The notes under the pieces were generated by a model. That model searched no databases and was not told where the DNA came from. It saw only the letters and a list, made by a program, of their open reading frames with translations. A stretch of DNA of 44,169 bases from the NCBI GenBank assembly GCA_030729785.1, contig JANQWS010000009.1, positions 1 through 44,169 on the forward strand, read 5' to 3'. The DNA comes from Algoriphagus sp. GTDB taxonomy: Bacteria; Bacteroidota; Bacteroidia; Cytophagales; Cyclobacteriaceae. Position 1 is the stretch's first letter. Every line of letters starts with the position of its first letter. Shown here piece after piece: positions 26,103-34,943 of this stretch. Both the position numbers and the translations under genes were made by a program.

Positions 26103-26963
26103 ATGGAACAGATTGTCCGTATTGCCGTTCAAAAAAGTGGCCGATTATCCGATGACTCCTTAAGCTTAATCAAGGAGTGTGGCATCAAGTTTTACAATGG
26201 AACAGGCAAACTCAAGGCCACCTCTACTAATTTTCCAGTTGAATTCCTTTTTCTTCGAGACGATGACATTCCTGGCTATGTAGCGGATGGAGTGGCGGAC
26301 CTAGGCATTGTAGGCCAAAATGAGGTAGCCGAAAAAGATAAAGAAGTAATCCTCCTCAAGAAACTAGGCTTTTCCAAGTGTAGACTCGCTCTCGCCATCC
26401 CAAAAGGTACTCCCTACGAGGGTATCGGGTATTTTGAGGGAAAGAATATTGCCACCTCCTACCCTAAAATCCTTGGAGATTACCTCCAAACCAAAAAAAT
26501 TACTGCCTCCATCCACGAGATTTCTGGCTCCGTAGAGATTGCACCCAGCATCGGACTTGCCGAAGGCATCTGCGATATCGTTAGCTCGGGATCTACCCTG
26601 ATGATGAATGGACTGAAAGAAGTGGAAGAAGTATTTACTTCAGAAGCGGTTTTGATCGGAAACACCAATTTAACTGATTGGAAAAAAAATATTGTTGATA
26701 AGCTTCTTTTTCGAATCAATGCTGTGCAAACGGGAAAAAGCAATAAGTACGTGCTAATGAATGTGCCCAATACTGCCCTGCCAAAGATCATCTCCCTAAT
26801 TCCAGGCATGCGCAGCCCTACCATCTTGCCGCTAGCACAAGAAGGCTGGTCATCCGTACACTCTGTCCTTAGTGAAGATCAGTTTTGGGAAAATATGGAC
26901 GAACTTCGTGCCGCTGGCGCCGAAGGCATCTTGGTCGTTCCCATCGAAAAAATGGTTATTTAA
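26103..26963 (+). CDS. hisG: ATP phosphoribosyltransferase, long form
   Basis: A 286-residue enzyme for the first step of histidine synthesis, joining ATP and PRPP. The N-terminal part starts RIAVQKSGRLSDDSL, and the PRPP site is ICDIVSSGSTLMMNGL. The extra C-terminal domain (from about residue 210, ending AEGILVVPIEKMV) is the ACT-like regulatory domain of the long form that binds histidine, so no HisZ is required. First structural gene after the His leader; hisD follows 21 bp later. Confidence 0.96.
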   Translation: MEQIVRIAVQKSGRLSDDSLSLIKECGIKFYNGTGKLKATSTNFPVEFLFLRDDDIPGYVADGVADLGIVGQNEVAEKDKEVILLKKLGFSKCRLALAIPKGTPYEGIGYFEGKNIATSYPKILGDYLQTKKITASIHEISGSVEIAPSIGLAEGICDIVSSGSTLMMNGLKEVEEVFTSEAVLIGNTNLTDWKKNIVDKLLFRINAVQTGKSNKYVLMNVPNTALPKIISLIPGMRSPTILPLAQEGWSSVHSVLSEDQFWENMDELRAAGAEGILVVPIEKMVI

Positions 26964-26984
26964 GTAGACACTAGACTCCAAACG

Positions 26985-28280
26985 ATGAAATTGCTCGTTA
27001 ATCCAAGCCCAGAAATGTGGCAAAAGCACTTGGCTCGTCCAGCGATGGATACCAAAAAAATTAAAAAAATCATCAAGCCGATCTTTGAAAAGGTGGCTAA
27101 ATCAGGGGACAAGGCACTACGCAAGTTTGCCCAAGAATACGACCATGTACAGTTAGATTCCTTACTTGCTAGTACCGAAGAAATCCAAACCGCCGCCAGC
27201 CTACTAAGCCCAGAACTCATCCAGGCAATAGCGGTAGCAAAATCCAATCTTGAAAAGTTTCATGCAGCTCAAGCTACACCAGAATTGGTGGTAGAAGTGA
27301 TGCCAGGAGTTACCTGCAGGAGAAAGAGCGTCCCCATCCAACGCGTGGGCTTGTATATCCCCGGAGGTACTGCCCCCCTATTCAGTACCGTGCTCATGCT
27401 GGGAATCCCTGCCCAACTCGCTGGCTGTACTGAAGTAGCAATTTGTACACCCACTAACCGCAAAGGTGAAATCCATCCTGCCATCCTCTATACTGCTCAG
27501 TTGGTTGGAATTACGAAAGTGGTAAAAATTGGAGGAGCCCAGGCCATTGCCGCACTGACCTTCGGAACCGAATCGGTTCCGAAGGTGGATAAGATTTTTG
27601 GACCGGGCAATCAGTACGTGACCGCGGCCAAGCAGGAAGCGACCAAGTACGGAGTAGCCATAGACATGCCTGCAGGACCTTCCGAAGTACTCGTCTATGC
27701 AGACGAGACCGCCATCCCTGCATTCGTGGCAGCAGACCTCCTTTCCCAAGCCGAGCATGGAGTAGATTCTCAGGTTGTATTTGTTACCTCTTCAGAAAAA
27801 TTTGCCCACAAGGTAATGACAGAAATAAACCTGCAACTAGAAACTCTTCCTCGCAAGGAGATCGCTGCCAAAGCCCTAACCAACTCCTGTGCGGTAATCC
27901 TAGAGGATCAAGCAAGTGCCATCGCTCTAATCAACGAATATGCCCCCGAGCACTTGATCTTAGCGGTAAAAAAGGAGGAAGAAGTGGCCAAACAAATCCA
28001 CTCGGCTGGTTCGGTGTTTTTGGGCAACTACAGTCCAGAGGCCGCAGGAGACTATGCCTCTGGTACCAACCATACCCTACCTACCTCCGGCTATGCACGC
28101 AACTACAGCGGAGTGTCCTTGGATAGTTTTGTAAAAAAGATCACTTACCAAAAGATCACCCCAAAAGGACTTAAAGCCCTTGGTCCTGTTGTAGAGATCA
28201 TGGCCGCCAATGAACAACTGGACGCCCACAAACAAGCTGTGAGTGTTCGCCTCGAGTACCTCAAACAACAAAAAAAATGA
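26985..28280 (+). CDS. hisD: Histidinol dehydrogenase
   Basis: A 431-residue zinc enzyme for the last two steps of histidine synthesis. Conserved blocks are RVGLYIPGGTAPLFSTVLM, KIFGPGNQYVTAAKQ, DMPAGPSEVLVYAD, LLSQAEHGVDSQ and EHLILA, which hold the catalytic Glu/His and zinc ligands. It overlaps hisC by four bases (ATGA at 28277-28280). Confidence 0.97.
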   Translation: MKLLVNPSPEMWQKHLARPAMDTKKIKKIIKPIFEKVAKSGDKALRKFAQEYDHVQLDSLLASTEEIQTAASLLSPELIQAIAVAKSNLEKFHAAQATPELVVEVMPGVTCRRKSVPIQRVGLYIPGGTAPLFSTVLMLGIPAQLAGCTEVAICTPTNRKGEIHPAILYTAQLVGITKVVKIGGAQAIAALTFGTESVPKVDKIFGPGNQYVTAAKQEATKYGVAIDMPAGPSEVLVYADETAIPAFVAADLLSQAEHGVDSQVVFVTSSEKFAHKVMTEINLQLETLPRKEIAAKALTNSCAVILEDQASAIALINEYAPEHLILAVKKEEEVAKQIHSAGSVFLGNYSPEAAGDYASGTNHTLPTSGYARNYSGVSLDSFVKKITYQKITPKGLKALGPVVEIMAANEQLDAHKQAVSVRLEYLKQQKK

Positions 28281-29332
28281 GGATAGACATCGCCAGTTTA
28301 TTACGGCCTCACCTGCGCCAGTTACAACCCTACACCTCTGCTCGAGACGAATACAGTGGTTCTGAGGGAGTATTTTTGGACGCCAATGAAAACCCATTTG
28401 GATCAAGTACAAGTCAAGATTTTAACCGCTATCCAGACCCGTACCAAACGGCCCTGAAGCAAGAAATCGCGAAAATCAAAGGCGCAAATCCTGCACAGAT
28501 TTTTCTGGGTAATGGGTCGGATGAGGCGATCGATTTGCTTTTTCGTGCCTTTTGCAACCCAGGACAGGACAATGTCATCCTACTCCCTCCAACTTACGGG
28601 ATGTATGGTGTCAGTGCAGCCATCAATGGAGTGGAAGTTCGGAATGTACCCCTGACGCCTGATTTCCAGTTGCAGCCCGAAAAAATCCTTTCGGCAGTGA
28701 ATGCGCATTCCAAAATTCTCTTCCTCTGTTCCCCAAATAATCCCTCAGGCAATGCCGTCAAGCGAGAAGATATTCTTTTTCTGCTTGAGAATTTCCCTGG
28801 AATTGTGGTAGTGGACGAAGCCTACATCGACTTTAGTGAAGGAGCTAGTTTGCTCACCGTACTGGATCAGCACCCCAACCTGCTAGTCATGCAGACCTTG
28901 TCTAAAGCCTGGGGACTAGCTTCGCTTCGACTAGGAATGGCCTTTGCCAGCCCAGAGTTGATTCGGGTACTCAACCAAATCAAACCTCCTTACAATATCT
29001 CGGGATTGACCCAGGAAACAGTCCTTTCAGCGCTTCAAAACAAGGGGAAAGTAGATGAGTTTATTCAACTAATTCTCGAGGAGCGCAAATTTCTTCAAAA
29101 GGAACTAGAACGATTACCTTACATCCTCCGTGTTCACAACTCGGACGCCAACTTTCTTCTGGTTCAGTTTGAACATCCAAACCAGGTATATGAGGACTTG
29201 GTGAAAGAAAAGATTATTGTTCGCAACCGGTCTTCCGTCTTGCATTGTGCTGGTTGCCTCCGGATTACGGTGGGCACCCGAGAGGAATCCATCGCTCTAC
29301 TTCAGGCCTTGGAAAAAGTTTGCCAATCCTAA
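28277..29332 (+). CDS. hisC: Histidinol-phosphate aminotransferase
   Basis: A 351-residue class I/II aminotransferase. The N-terminus carries [24 protein letters not shown] and [12 protein letters not shown] are the cofactor-site blocks. Lys210 in [16 protein letters not shown] binds PLP. It converts imidazole-acetol phosphate to histidinol phosphate. Start overlaps hisD by four bases. Confidence 0.96.
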   Translation: MRIDIASLLRPHLRQLQPYTSARDEYSGSEGVFLDANENPFGSSTSQDFNRYPDPYQTALKQEIAKIKGANPAQIFLGNGSDEAIDLLFRAFCNPGQDNVILLPPTYGMYGVSAAINGVEVRNVPLTPDFQLQPEKILSAVNAHSKILFLCSPNNPSGNAVKREDILFLLENFPGIVVVDEAYIDFSEGASLLTVLDQHPNLLVMQTLSKAWGLASLRLGMAFASPELIRVLNQIKPPYNISGLTQETVLSALQNKGKVDEFIQLILEERKFLQKELERLPYILRVHNSDANFLLVQFEHPNQVYEDLVKEKIIVRNRSSVLHCAGCLRITVGTREESIALLQALEKVCQS

Positions 29333-29364
29333 GTCAATCAACCGATTTATTTCTTAATGATTCC

Positions 29365-30462
29365 ATGAAAAAGAAAGTCCTATTTATAGACCGCGACGGG
29401 ACCATCATCAAAGAGCCCCCTACAGATTTTCAGGTAGATAGCCTGGAGAAATTAGAGTTTATTCCCAAAGCCATCACCAACTTACGTAAGATTGCAGAGG
29501 AATGTGACTACGAACTCGTGCTGGTGACCAACCAAGATGGATTGGGAACAGACTCCTTTCCAGAAAAGGATTTTTGGCCTGCCCAGTACAAAATGTTGAA
29601 AACCTTGGAACAGGAAAACGTGCACTTTGCCGCCATCCACATCGACCGCAGTTTTGAACACGAGCAGGCACCTACCCGTAAGCCGCGAACAGGCATGTTG
29701 ACCGCTTACCTATCCGAAGACTACGATCTTGCCAATTCATTTGTCATCGGAGACCGGATGACGGACATTCAGCTCGCAAAAAACCTAGGGGCAAAGGCAA
29801 TTTTCTACGGTGAAATTCAGGGGGAAGCGGTTTTGTCCACACAAGACTGGGACGAGATCTACACCTTCCTCAAACTTCCTCCACGAAAAGCCACAGTACA
29901 CCGAAAGACCTCCGAAACAGACATATCCATCGAGTTGAACCTAGATGGTTCAGGAGCATGTTCTATCTCTACAGGACTACATTTCTTTGATCACATGCTC
30001 GAGCAATTGGGTAAGCACGGAAGTACAGACCTATCCATTCAAGTGAAAGGCGACCTTCACATCGACGAGCACCACACCATCGAAGATACCGCACTTGCCT
30101 TGGGCGAGGCCTATTCCAAGGCATTGGGTGACAAAAAAGGAATTTACCGCTATGGATTTTTACTTCCTATGGATGATGCTTTGGCTCAGGTTGCCATTGA
30201 CTTCGGAGGTAGACCTTGGTGTGTCTGGGATGCAAGTTTTACGCGTGAAAAAGTTGGAGATATGCCCACGGAGCTATTTTTCCACTTCTTCAAATCCTTC
30301 TCGGATACTGCCAAGTGCAACTTGAACATCAACATCACGGGGGACAACGAACACCACAAGATCGAAGCTGCGTTCAAGGGCTTAGCCCGAGCCATCAAGA
30401 TGGCGGTGCAGCGAGATCCCAGAAACTTAAATCAGTTGCCCAGTACGAAAGGGGTGCTTTGA
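29365..30462 (+). CDS. hisB: Bifunctional histidinol-phosphatase / imidazoleglycerol-phosphate dehydratase
   Basis: 365 residues from the ATG at 29365; the frame is open upstream but there it overlaps hisC. Residues 1 to about 165 are a HAD phosphatase ([13 protein letters not shown] with nucleophile Asp9, later [17 protein letters not shown]). Residues from about 175 are the dehydratase domain with the metal motifs [20 protein letters not shown] and [14 protein letters not shown]. This fusion is typical of Enterobacteria and Bacteroidota. hisH, hisA, hisF and hisI do not follow; a terminator and an unrelated minus-strand gene do. Confidence 0.96.
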   Translation: MKKKVLFIDRDGTIIKEPPTDFQVDSLEKLEFIPKAITNLRKIAEECDYELVLVTNQDGLGTDSFPEKDFWPAQYKMLKTLEQENVHFAAIHIDRSFEHEQAPTRKPRTGMLTAYLSEDYDLANSFVIGDRMTDIQLAKNLGAKAIFYGEIQGEAVLSTQDWDEIYTFLKLPPRKATVHRKTSETDISIELNLDGSGACSISTGLHFFDHMLEQLGKHGSTDLSIQVKGDLHIDEHHTIEDTALALGEAYSKALGDKKGIYRYGFLLPMDDALAQVAIDFGGRPWCVWDASFTREKVGDMPTELFFHFFKSFSDTAKCNLNINITGDNEHHKIEAAFKGLARAIKMAVQRDPRNLNQLPSTKGVL

Positions 30463-30489
30463 TTTGAATAAAAAGGCAAAAAAAATTCT

Positions 30490-30527
30490 CGCAGATGGAC
30501 TGAAAAGGATCTGCGTTATTTTTCTCT
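30490..30527 (+). terminator. Terminator after hisB
   Basis: CGCAGAT (30490-30496) pairs with ATCTGCG (30509-30515) around a 12-base loop, followed by a T-rich stretch. It would end the hisGDCB transcript 28 bp after the stop. Confidence 0.65.
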
Positions 30528-30529
30528 AT

Positions 30530-30543
30530 TCCGCCGCGGCGGA
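30530..30543. repeat. GC-rich perfect palindrome
   Basis: TCCGCCGCGGCGGA is a perfect 14-bp palindrome in an AT-rich gap between convergent genes, right behind the his terminator. Function unknown; a protein-binding site or repeat-family member is possible. Confidence 0.45.
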
Positions 30544-30565
30544 GCGTGAAAAAAAATCGCTATTT

Positions 30566-31477
30566 CTATGAATATCCCAATAACCGCTTTTTCAATGCGG
30601 CTTTGTAATTGGGAATGGCCTTTTCGGAAAGTCCCAAAAATAGGTAGGGCTCGATCAACTCGAGTTCCATCAAATGAAAAACCCCATTGACCTCCACGCC
30701 ATCCACTCGGGCATAGAGCGTATTTTTAGCGAAGCGATCTACCAAAGCCTGCGCCGCCGCAAGCAGGGATTCACTAGGTGCAATTGTTTGGATAGTTCCT
30801 CCATAATAATGCTGCACCCGAAAATCAGCCGTTGCAGGGGCTTTGAGTACCGCATGTGAGAGTTTCTCATTAAAAAAAATAAGAGAGTACTCCCCAACTT
30901 CTACAATTTCTGGAATGAAGGGCTGCACCAAAAAATCTTCTTCCTGAAGTAAATTTTCAATTTTTTCTTCCATCCCTGCCTTGGCCCCACGCACTACTTT
31001 GAGCGTATTCTTTGCTCCCCCGCTGACGAGCGGCTTGACCACCAATTGGTCTGAATTTAACTCGGAATGCAATTGATCCAGAACTGGCTTACTGCCTTTG
31101 GGAAGAATTTTTCCTGCAATACAAGGAAATCCTTGGGATTCAATTTCCATCAGGTAGGTTTTGGAGGAGTTCCAACGTAGCGTAGGCACCTCATTCAATA
31201 CCTGCACGCCTAAACTTTCCAATTTATCCAACCAAGCCAAAAATTCAGGATAAAAATCAAAATAGTCCCAGGTCGACTTGATCAGCACGTGGGTAAATGC
31301 AGCCCAATCCACCTCAGGAGCAGACCAGGGATGCGTCTGATGTGGAATGCCCATCTCGGTCAAGAGGGAGGACAACAAGGCATCTTCGTCAATCGTGTTG
31401 GTATCGTAGGCTCCGGTGGAGTAGTAGCTGGCTATGGCGACGTGAAGGGGCATGCTTTTTTTCTGCAAAACTAGCAT
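30566..31477 (-). CDS. ATP-grasp ligase of unknown substrate
   Basis: A 303-residue protein of the RimK/glutathione-synthetase-like ATP-grasp fold. An N-terminal pre-ATP-grasp region (VAIASYYSTGAYDTNTIDEDAL, in parts) is followed by LVVKPLVSGGAKNT, DFLVQPFIPEIVEVGEYSLIFF and the metal-binding VNGVFHLMELELIEPYLF. It should form an amide or peptide bond with ATP. It resembles the DcsG/cycloserine-type branch more than RimK itself, but I cannot name the product. The start may be the second Met (MPLHVAIA, 31453). Single gene, convergent with the his operon. Confidence 0.8.
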   Translation of the reverse strand: MLVLQKKSMPLHVAIASYYSTGAYDTNTIDEDALLSSLLTEMGIPHQTHPWSAPEVDWAAFTHVLIKSTWDYFDFYPEFLAWLDKLESLGVQVLNEVPTLRWNSSKTYLMEIESQGFPCIAGKILPKGSKPVLDQLHSELNSDQLVVKPLVSGGAKNTLKVVRGAKAGMEEKIENLLQEEDFLVQPFIPEIVEVGEYSLIFFNEKLSHAVLKAPATADFRVQHYYGGTIQTIAPSESLLAAAQALVDRFAKNTLYARVDGVEVNGVFHLMELELIEPYLFLGLSEKAIPNYKAALKKRLLGYS

Positions 31478-31599
31478 TTCCTTTTAGGATTATTCTCAAT
31501 TAAACTGGTAGTTCATTGAAAGGGCGCGTTACTACAGATAATCCTATAAATCATTTTGTGCGTATCGGAAACAAGGCTTGAAGTTTATCATAATCAGCC

Positions 31600-31683
31600 G
31601 TGAACAGTCGTCTGTGGGCCGTTGACAATTATCCGTAAATGGTAACACAAAAGTTTGTCAGTTTCAAAATTGCGGATAATCAT
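31600..31683. repeat. Inverted-repeat element with 7-bp-phased tail
   Basis: Four 7-bp units (GTGAACA, GTCGTCT, GTGGGCC, GTTGACA; 31600-31627) run into ACAATTATCCGTA (31625-31637). After 33 bases comes TGCGGATAATCAT (31671-31683), its imperfect reverse complement. The arm-to-arm element is 59 bp. It closely matches the 60-bp element at 44110-44169 and, in reverse orientation, the heptad layout at 22-100. It lies between the ATP-grasp and glycosyltransferase genes; the rest of that gap (31478-31599) shows no gene. Confidence 0.7.
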
Positions 31684-31724
31684 ATTTTAAAGCCGGTTAT
31701 TCGTGGAAAATCCAACCGAAACCT

Positions 31725-31732
31725 TATTTTTG
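31725..31732 (+). promoter_or_regulatory. -7 element for the glycosyltransferase gene
   Basis: TATTTTTG matches TAnnTTTG. The expected start near 31736 leaves about 14 nt before the ATG at 31750 and argues against the longer frame starting at 31639. Confidence 0.45.
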
Positions 31733-31749
31733 AAAGAATAATCTCCTTT

Positions 31750-32496
31750 ATGTCCCACCGTAAACTCGTCATCATTCCCACCTACAATGAGCTGGAAAAT
31801 ATCAGCGACATGGTGCAAACCGTGATGGAACTGGAGGAAAATTTTGAGTTACTCATTCTAGACGACGGCTCTCCGGACGGAACGGCTGCACTAGTTAAAA
31901 CACTCCAAAATTCATTTGAAGGAAGACTTCACTTGATCGAACGAGCAGGAAAACTGGGCTTGGGTACCGCTTACATTGCCGGTTTCCGCTGGGCACTAGC
32001 AAGAAAATACGACTTTATTTTTGAGATGGATTGTGATTTTTCACACGATCCCAAGGACCTGATCCGACTCTACCAAGCTATTAAAGATCGAAGTTTTGAT
32101 TTGGCCATTGGTTCCCGGTACATCACGGGTGTAAATGTGGTCAATTGGCCTATAGGAAGGGTACTGATGTCCTATTTTGCAAGCAAATACGTGAATTTTA
32201 TCACAGGCCTGCCCATTCAGGATGCTACAGCCGGATTTAAATGCTACCATCGATCCGTGCTGGAAAAAATCAACTTGGATGCTATCCAATTTATTGGGTA
32301 TGCCTTCCAAATCGAAATGAAGTTTACCGCTTGGAAACTAGGTTTCAAACTAATTGAAGTGCCCATCATTTTTACCGACCGAACGCGTGGCCAGTCCAAA
32401 ATGAGCCCAGGAATTTTCAAAGAAGCCGTTCTTGGCGTGATTTGGATGAAAATCAAATCGATCATCTCCCCTTTCCAATCAGTCAAATCGTATTGA
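31750..32496 (+). CDS. Polyprenol-phosphate mannosyltransferase-like GT2 enzyme
   Basis: 248 residues from ATG 31750 (MSHRKLVIIPTYNELENI). A GT-A fold family 2 glycosyltransferase: DDGSPDGTAALV, EMDCDFSHDP (the DxD region), AIGSRYITG and DATAGFKCYHRSVL are the blocks of dolichol/polyprenol-phosphate mannose synthases. There are no C-terminal membrane helices, so it is the soluble type. It would make a lipid-linked sugar donor for protein or glycan modification. Its 3' end overlaps the convergent permease gene by 18 bp. Confidence 0.9.
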   Translation: MSHRKLVIIPTYNELENISDMVQTVMELEENFELLILDDGSPDGTAALVKTLQNSFEGRLHLIERAGKLGLGTAYIAGFRWALARKYDFIFEMDCDFSHDPKDLIRLYQAIKDRSFDLAIGSRYITGVNVVNWPIGRVLMSYFASKYVNFITGLPIQDATAGFKCYHRSVLEKINLDAIQFIGYAFQIEMKFTAWKLGFKLIEVPIIFTDRTRGQSKMSPGIFKEAVLGVIWMKIKSIISPFQSVKSY

Positions 32497-33696
32497 TTTG
32501 ATCGGGTCAACTCGTGAAATAATCCGAACAGGAATCCACAATACCACGGCGGTAAGTACGATCACCCCTAGGTTGAGAAGTAAAAAGGCTGTCCAATTCC
32601 AATGAATAGGCACATAAGGCATGTAGTAGCTCAGGGGATCCAAAGGGATGAGCTGGAAATAGGTTTGCATGGCTCCAAAAATCAACGCAAAGGAATTTCC
32701 AAAAAGCAGCCCTTTTCCTAGAATATGAATGCCATTCCAGAAAAATAGGGATCTTATTTGGGAGTTTTTTGCTCCCATCGCCTTGAGCAGCCCAATCATT
32801 TGCGTTCGCTCCATGATCAGGAGAAATAAAATTGCCCCCATATTAAAAACAGCCACAAACCCAATCAAGGAGATAAACACAATCACATTGGTATCCAACA
32901 ACTTCAGCCAATCAAAAATATCCAAGAAGCGCTCCCGACTATCAAGCAAGCGCAGGTCGTAATCGAGTTCGGCCTCCAACAAAGGCGCAAATGCATCCAT
33001 CTGAGCTACCTCGGCTACATGCAATTCTAGACCACCAACCTGATCTGGCGTCCATCCATTCAGATTTCGAATGGTTTGCAGCTCACCAATCACCATTTGT
33101 TCATCAAAATTTTCCAAGTAGGTCTCAAAAATACCCACTACTGTTACGCGCCGAAAACGAGGAGGCTGCTGTACAAAATACAGCGTCACCTTGTCTCCCA
33201 CTGCAATGCGCAACTTATTGGCCACGAGTTTGGAAAGCAGAATTTCATTGGTCACTCCAGAGTCTGAGAGATGCAACATCCTTCCTTCCACCAGGTACTG
33301 TGCAAAACCCAAACTATCAAAATCTTTTCCTACCCCCTTGAGCAATACCCCTTCCACATCTTCCTCACCCTTCAACAAGGCTGCCTTGTGTGCATAAGAT
33401 TGCACCTTTGTGAGGAAAGGAAATTGGTTTCGCTTCTTTAAAAATTCTGCCTTCAGCGAAAATGGTTCTTCCTCATAAGCAGTACTCATTTGAAACTTTT
33501 GCACTTGAAAGTGGCCTGTAAACCCATAAACGCGACTGGATATTGTTTTTTGGAAGCCACCGAGCACCATAATGGATAAGATGGCTACCCCCAAACCCAC
33601 GGCTAGGCTCGCCACCGCAATGCGGTGGATGATTCCAGAGAAGCCACCGGCATGCTGAAAACTGATTCTTTTAGCGAGGAAATAGGAAAGGTTCAA
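32479..33696 (-). CDS. LolC/LolE-type ABC permease (FtsX fold)
   Basis: This 405-residue protein has four hydrophobic helices: one near residues 25-50 and three in the C-terminal part from about residue 270, with a large periplasmic domain between. GGFSGIIHRIAVASLAVGLGVAILSIMVLGGF and FLLIMERTQMIGLLKAMGAKNSQIR, in parts, are typical of lipoprotein-releasing permeases. It likely pairs with the LolD ATPase at 7576-8232, although that gene is 24 kb away. Divergent from the NamZ-like gene with a 41-bp spacer. Confidence 0.87.
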   Translation of the reverse strand: MNLSYFLAKRISFQHAGGFSGIIHRIAVASLAVGLGVAILSIMVLGGFQKTISSRVYGFTGHFQVQKFQMSTAYEEEPFSLKAEFLKKRNQFPFLTKVQSYAHKAALLKGEEDVEGVLLKGVGKDFDSLGFAQYLVEGRMLHLSDSGVTNEILLSKLVANKLRIAVGDKVTLYFVQQPPRFRRVTVVGIFETYLENFDEQMVIGELQTIRNLNGWTPDQVGGLELHVAEVAQMDAFAPLLEAELDYDLRLLDSRERFLDIFDWLKLLDTNVIVFISLIGFVAVFNMGAILFLLIMERTQMIGLLKAMGAKNSQIRSLFFWNGIHILGKGLLFGNSFALIFGAMQTYFQLIPLDPLSYYMPYVPIHWNWTAFLLLNLGVIVLTAVVLWIPVRIISRVDPIKSIRFD

Positions 33697-33706
33697 CGGA
33701 CTGGGT

Positions 33707-33714
33707 TAAATTTG
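33707..33714 (+). promoter_or_regulatory. -7 element for the NamZ-like gene
   Basis: TAAATTTG matches TAnnTTTG; the start codon at 33738 would follow a leader of about 20 nt. Confidence 0.45.
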
Positions 33715-33737
33715 TTTGCAACTCTCCGCAAATTAGC

Positions 33738-34916
33738 ATGAAGCAAGCGAAAAATTTACCCTTGATCTATATTTTGACCATTTGCCTCTGTTTGGCAAGC
33801 AGCGTCACAGGAATTGCGCAAGAAATTCAGGTGGGTGCTGAACAGGCCCAGCTCTACCTCCCTCTGCTTCAAGGGAAAAAAGTGGGGATAGTGGGAAACC
33901 AAACGAGCATTTTGCCACAATCCAATCAGCAGCATCTGGTCGATTTTCTGTTGGAAAACAAGGTGAACGTCACAAAAGTTTTCGTGCCCGAACATGGATT
34001 TCGTGGCACTGCCGATGCAGGTGAAAAAGTCAATAACTCTATAGACACCAAAACAGGCCTTCCCATCGTTTCCTTGTATGGAGCCAATAAGAAGCCCAGT
34101 GCAGAGCAGCTGAAAGACCTCGATGTACTTGTCTTTGACTTGCAAGATGTAGGTGTCCGATTTTTTACCTACATCAGCACCCTCCACTACGTGATGGAAG
34201 CTTGCGCGGAGCAGGGCAAGCCCCTAATCCTTCTTGATAGACCCAATCCAAACGGCAACTACATAGATGGCCCCATCCTAAAGAAAGGATTCGAATCCTT
34301 TGTAGGCATGCACCCCATCCCGATCGTACATGGCCTCAGTATTGGCGAGCTAGCCCAAATGATCCATGGAGAAAAATGGCTGAAAGGAGGCGTTCAAGTA
34401 GACCTAACCGTGATTCCTGTAGCCAATTGGAACCATGAGACAGCCTATGAACTTCCAGTAAAGCCCTCTCCCAACCTACCCAATGCACTTTCCATTCGTT
34501 TGTACCCGAGCACCTGCCTTTTTGAAGGCACGGTTGTTTCCTTGGGTCGCGGCACCTATTTTCCTTTTCAAGTATATGGCTACCCAGATGCCCGATTTGG
34601 GAACTTTACCTTTACTCCAGTAAGCATTGATGGAATGTCCAAAACCCCTCCCCATCAAGACCAACTGTGCTACGGCAGGGACCTGCGGTTGGAATCCTTA
34701 GCCCAGCCCTTCACGCTGAGCTACCTCCTAGAAGCTTACCAGCGCTCGGAGATGAAGGAAAAATTCTTCAACAGCTACTTCAATACCCTGGTAGGTACAG
34801 ATGAACTGAAGAAGCAAATTTTGGCAGGAAAACAAGAAGTAGAGATCCGTGCAACTTGGCAGCAAGGGCTTCAAGATTATGCCATCCTAAGAAGCAAGTA
34901 TTTGATTTACCCCTAA
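33738..34916 (+). CDS. DUF1343 / NamZ-type exo-beta-N-acetylmuramidase
   Basis: A 392-residue exported protein: signal peptide at residues 1-28, then a single DUF1343 domain with VGIVGNQTSILPQSN, VFVPEHGFRGTADAGEKV, DLQDVGVRFFTYISTLHY, LDRPNPNGNYIDGP and LFEGTVVSLGRGT. Characterised members (NamZ) release N-acetylmuramic acid from the non-reducing end of peptidoglycan fragments. Length matches the family. Likely periplasmic or lipoprotein-free secreted; role in wall turnover or recycling. Confidence 0.9.
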   Translation: MKQAKNLPLIYILTICLCLASSVTGIAQEIQVGAEQAQLYLPLLQGKKVGIVGNQTSILPQSNQQHLVDFLLENKVNVTKVFVPEHGFRGTADAGEKVNNSIDTKTGLPIVSLYGANKKPSAEQLKDLDVLVFDLQDVGVRFFTYISTLHYVMEACAEQGKPLILLDRPNPNGNYIDGPILKKGFESFVGMHPIPIVHGLSIGELAQMIHGEKWLKGGVQVDLTVIPVANWNHETAYELPVKPSPNLPNALSIRLYPSTCLFEGTVVSLGRGTYFPFQVYGYPDARFGNFTFTPVSIDGMSKTPPHQDQLCYGRDLRLESLAQPFTLSYLLEAYQRSEMKEKFFNSYFNTLVGTDELKKQILAGKQEVEIRATWQQGLQDYAILRSKYLIYP

Positions 34917-34943
34917 TTTGACTTATTCTATCTGCAGTTACCT

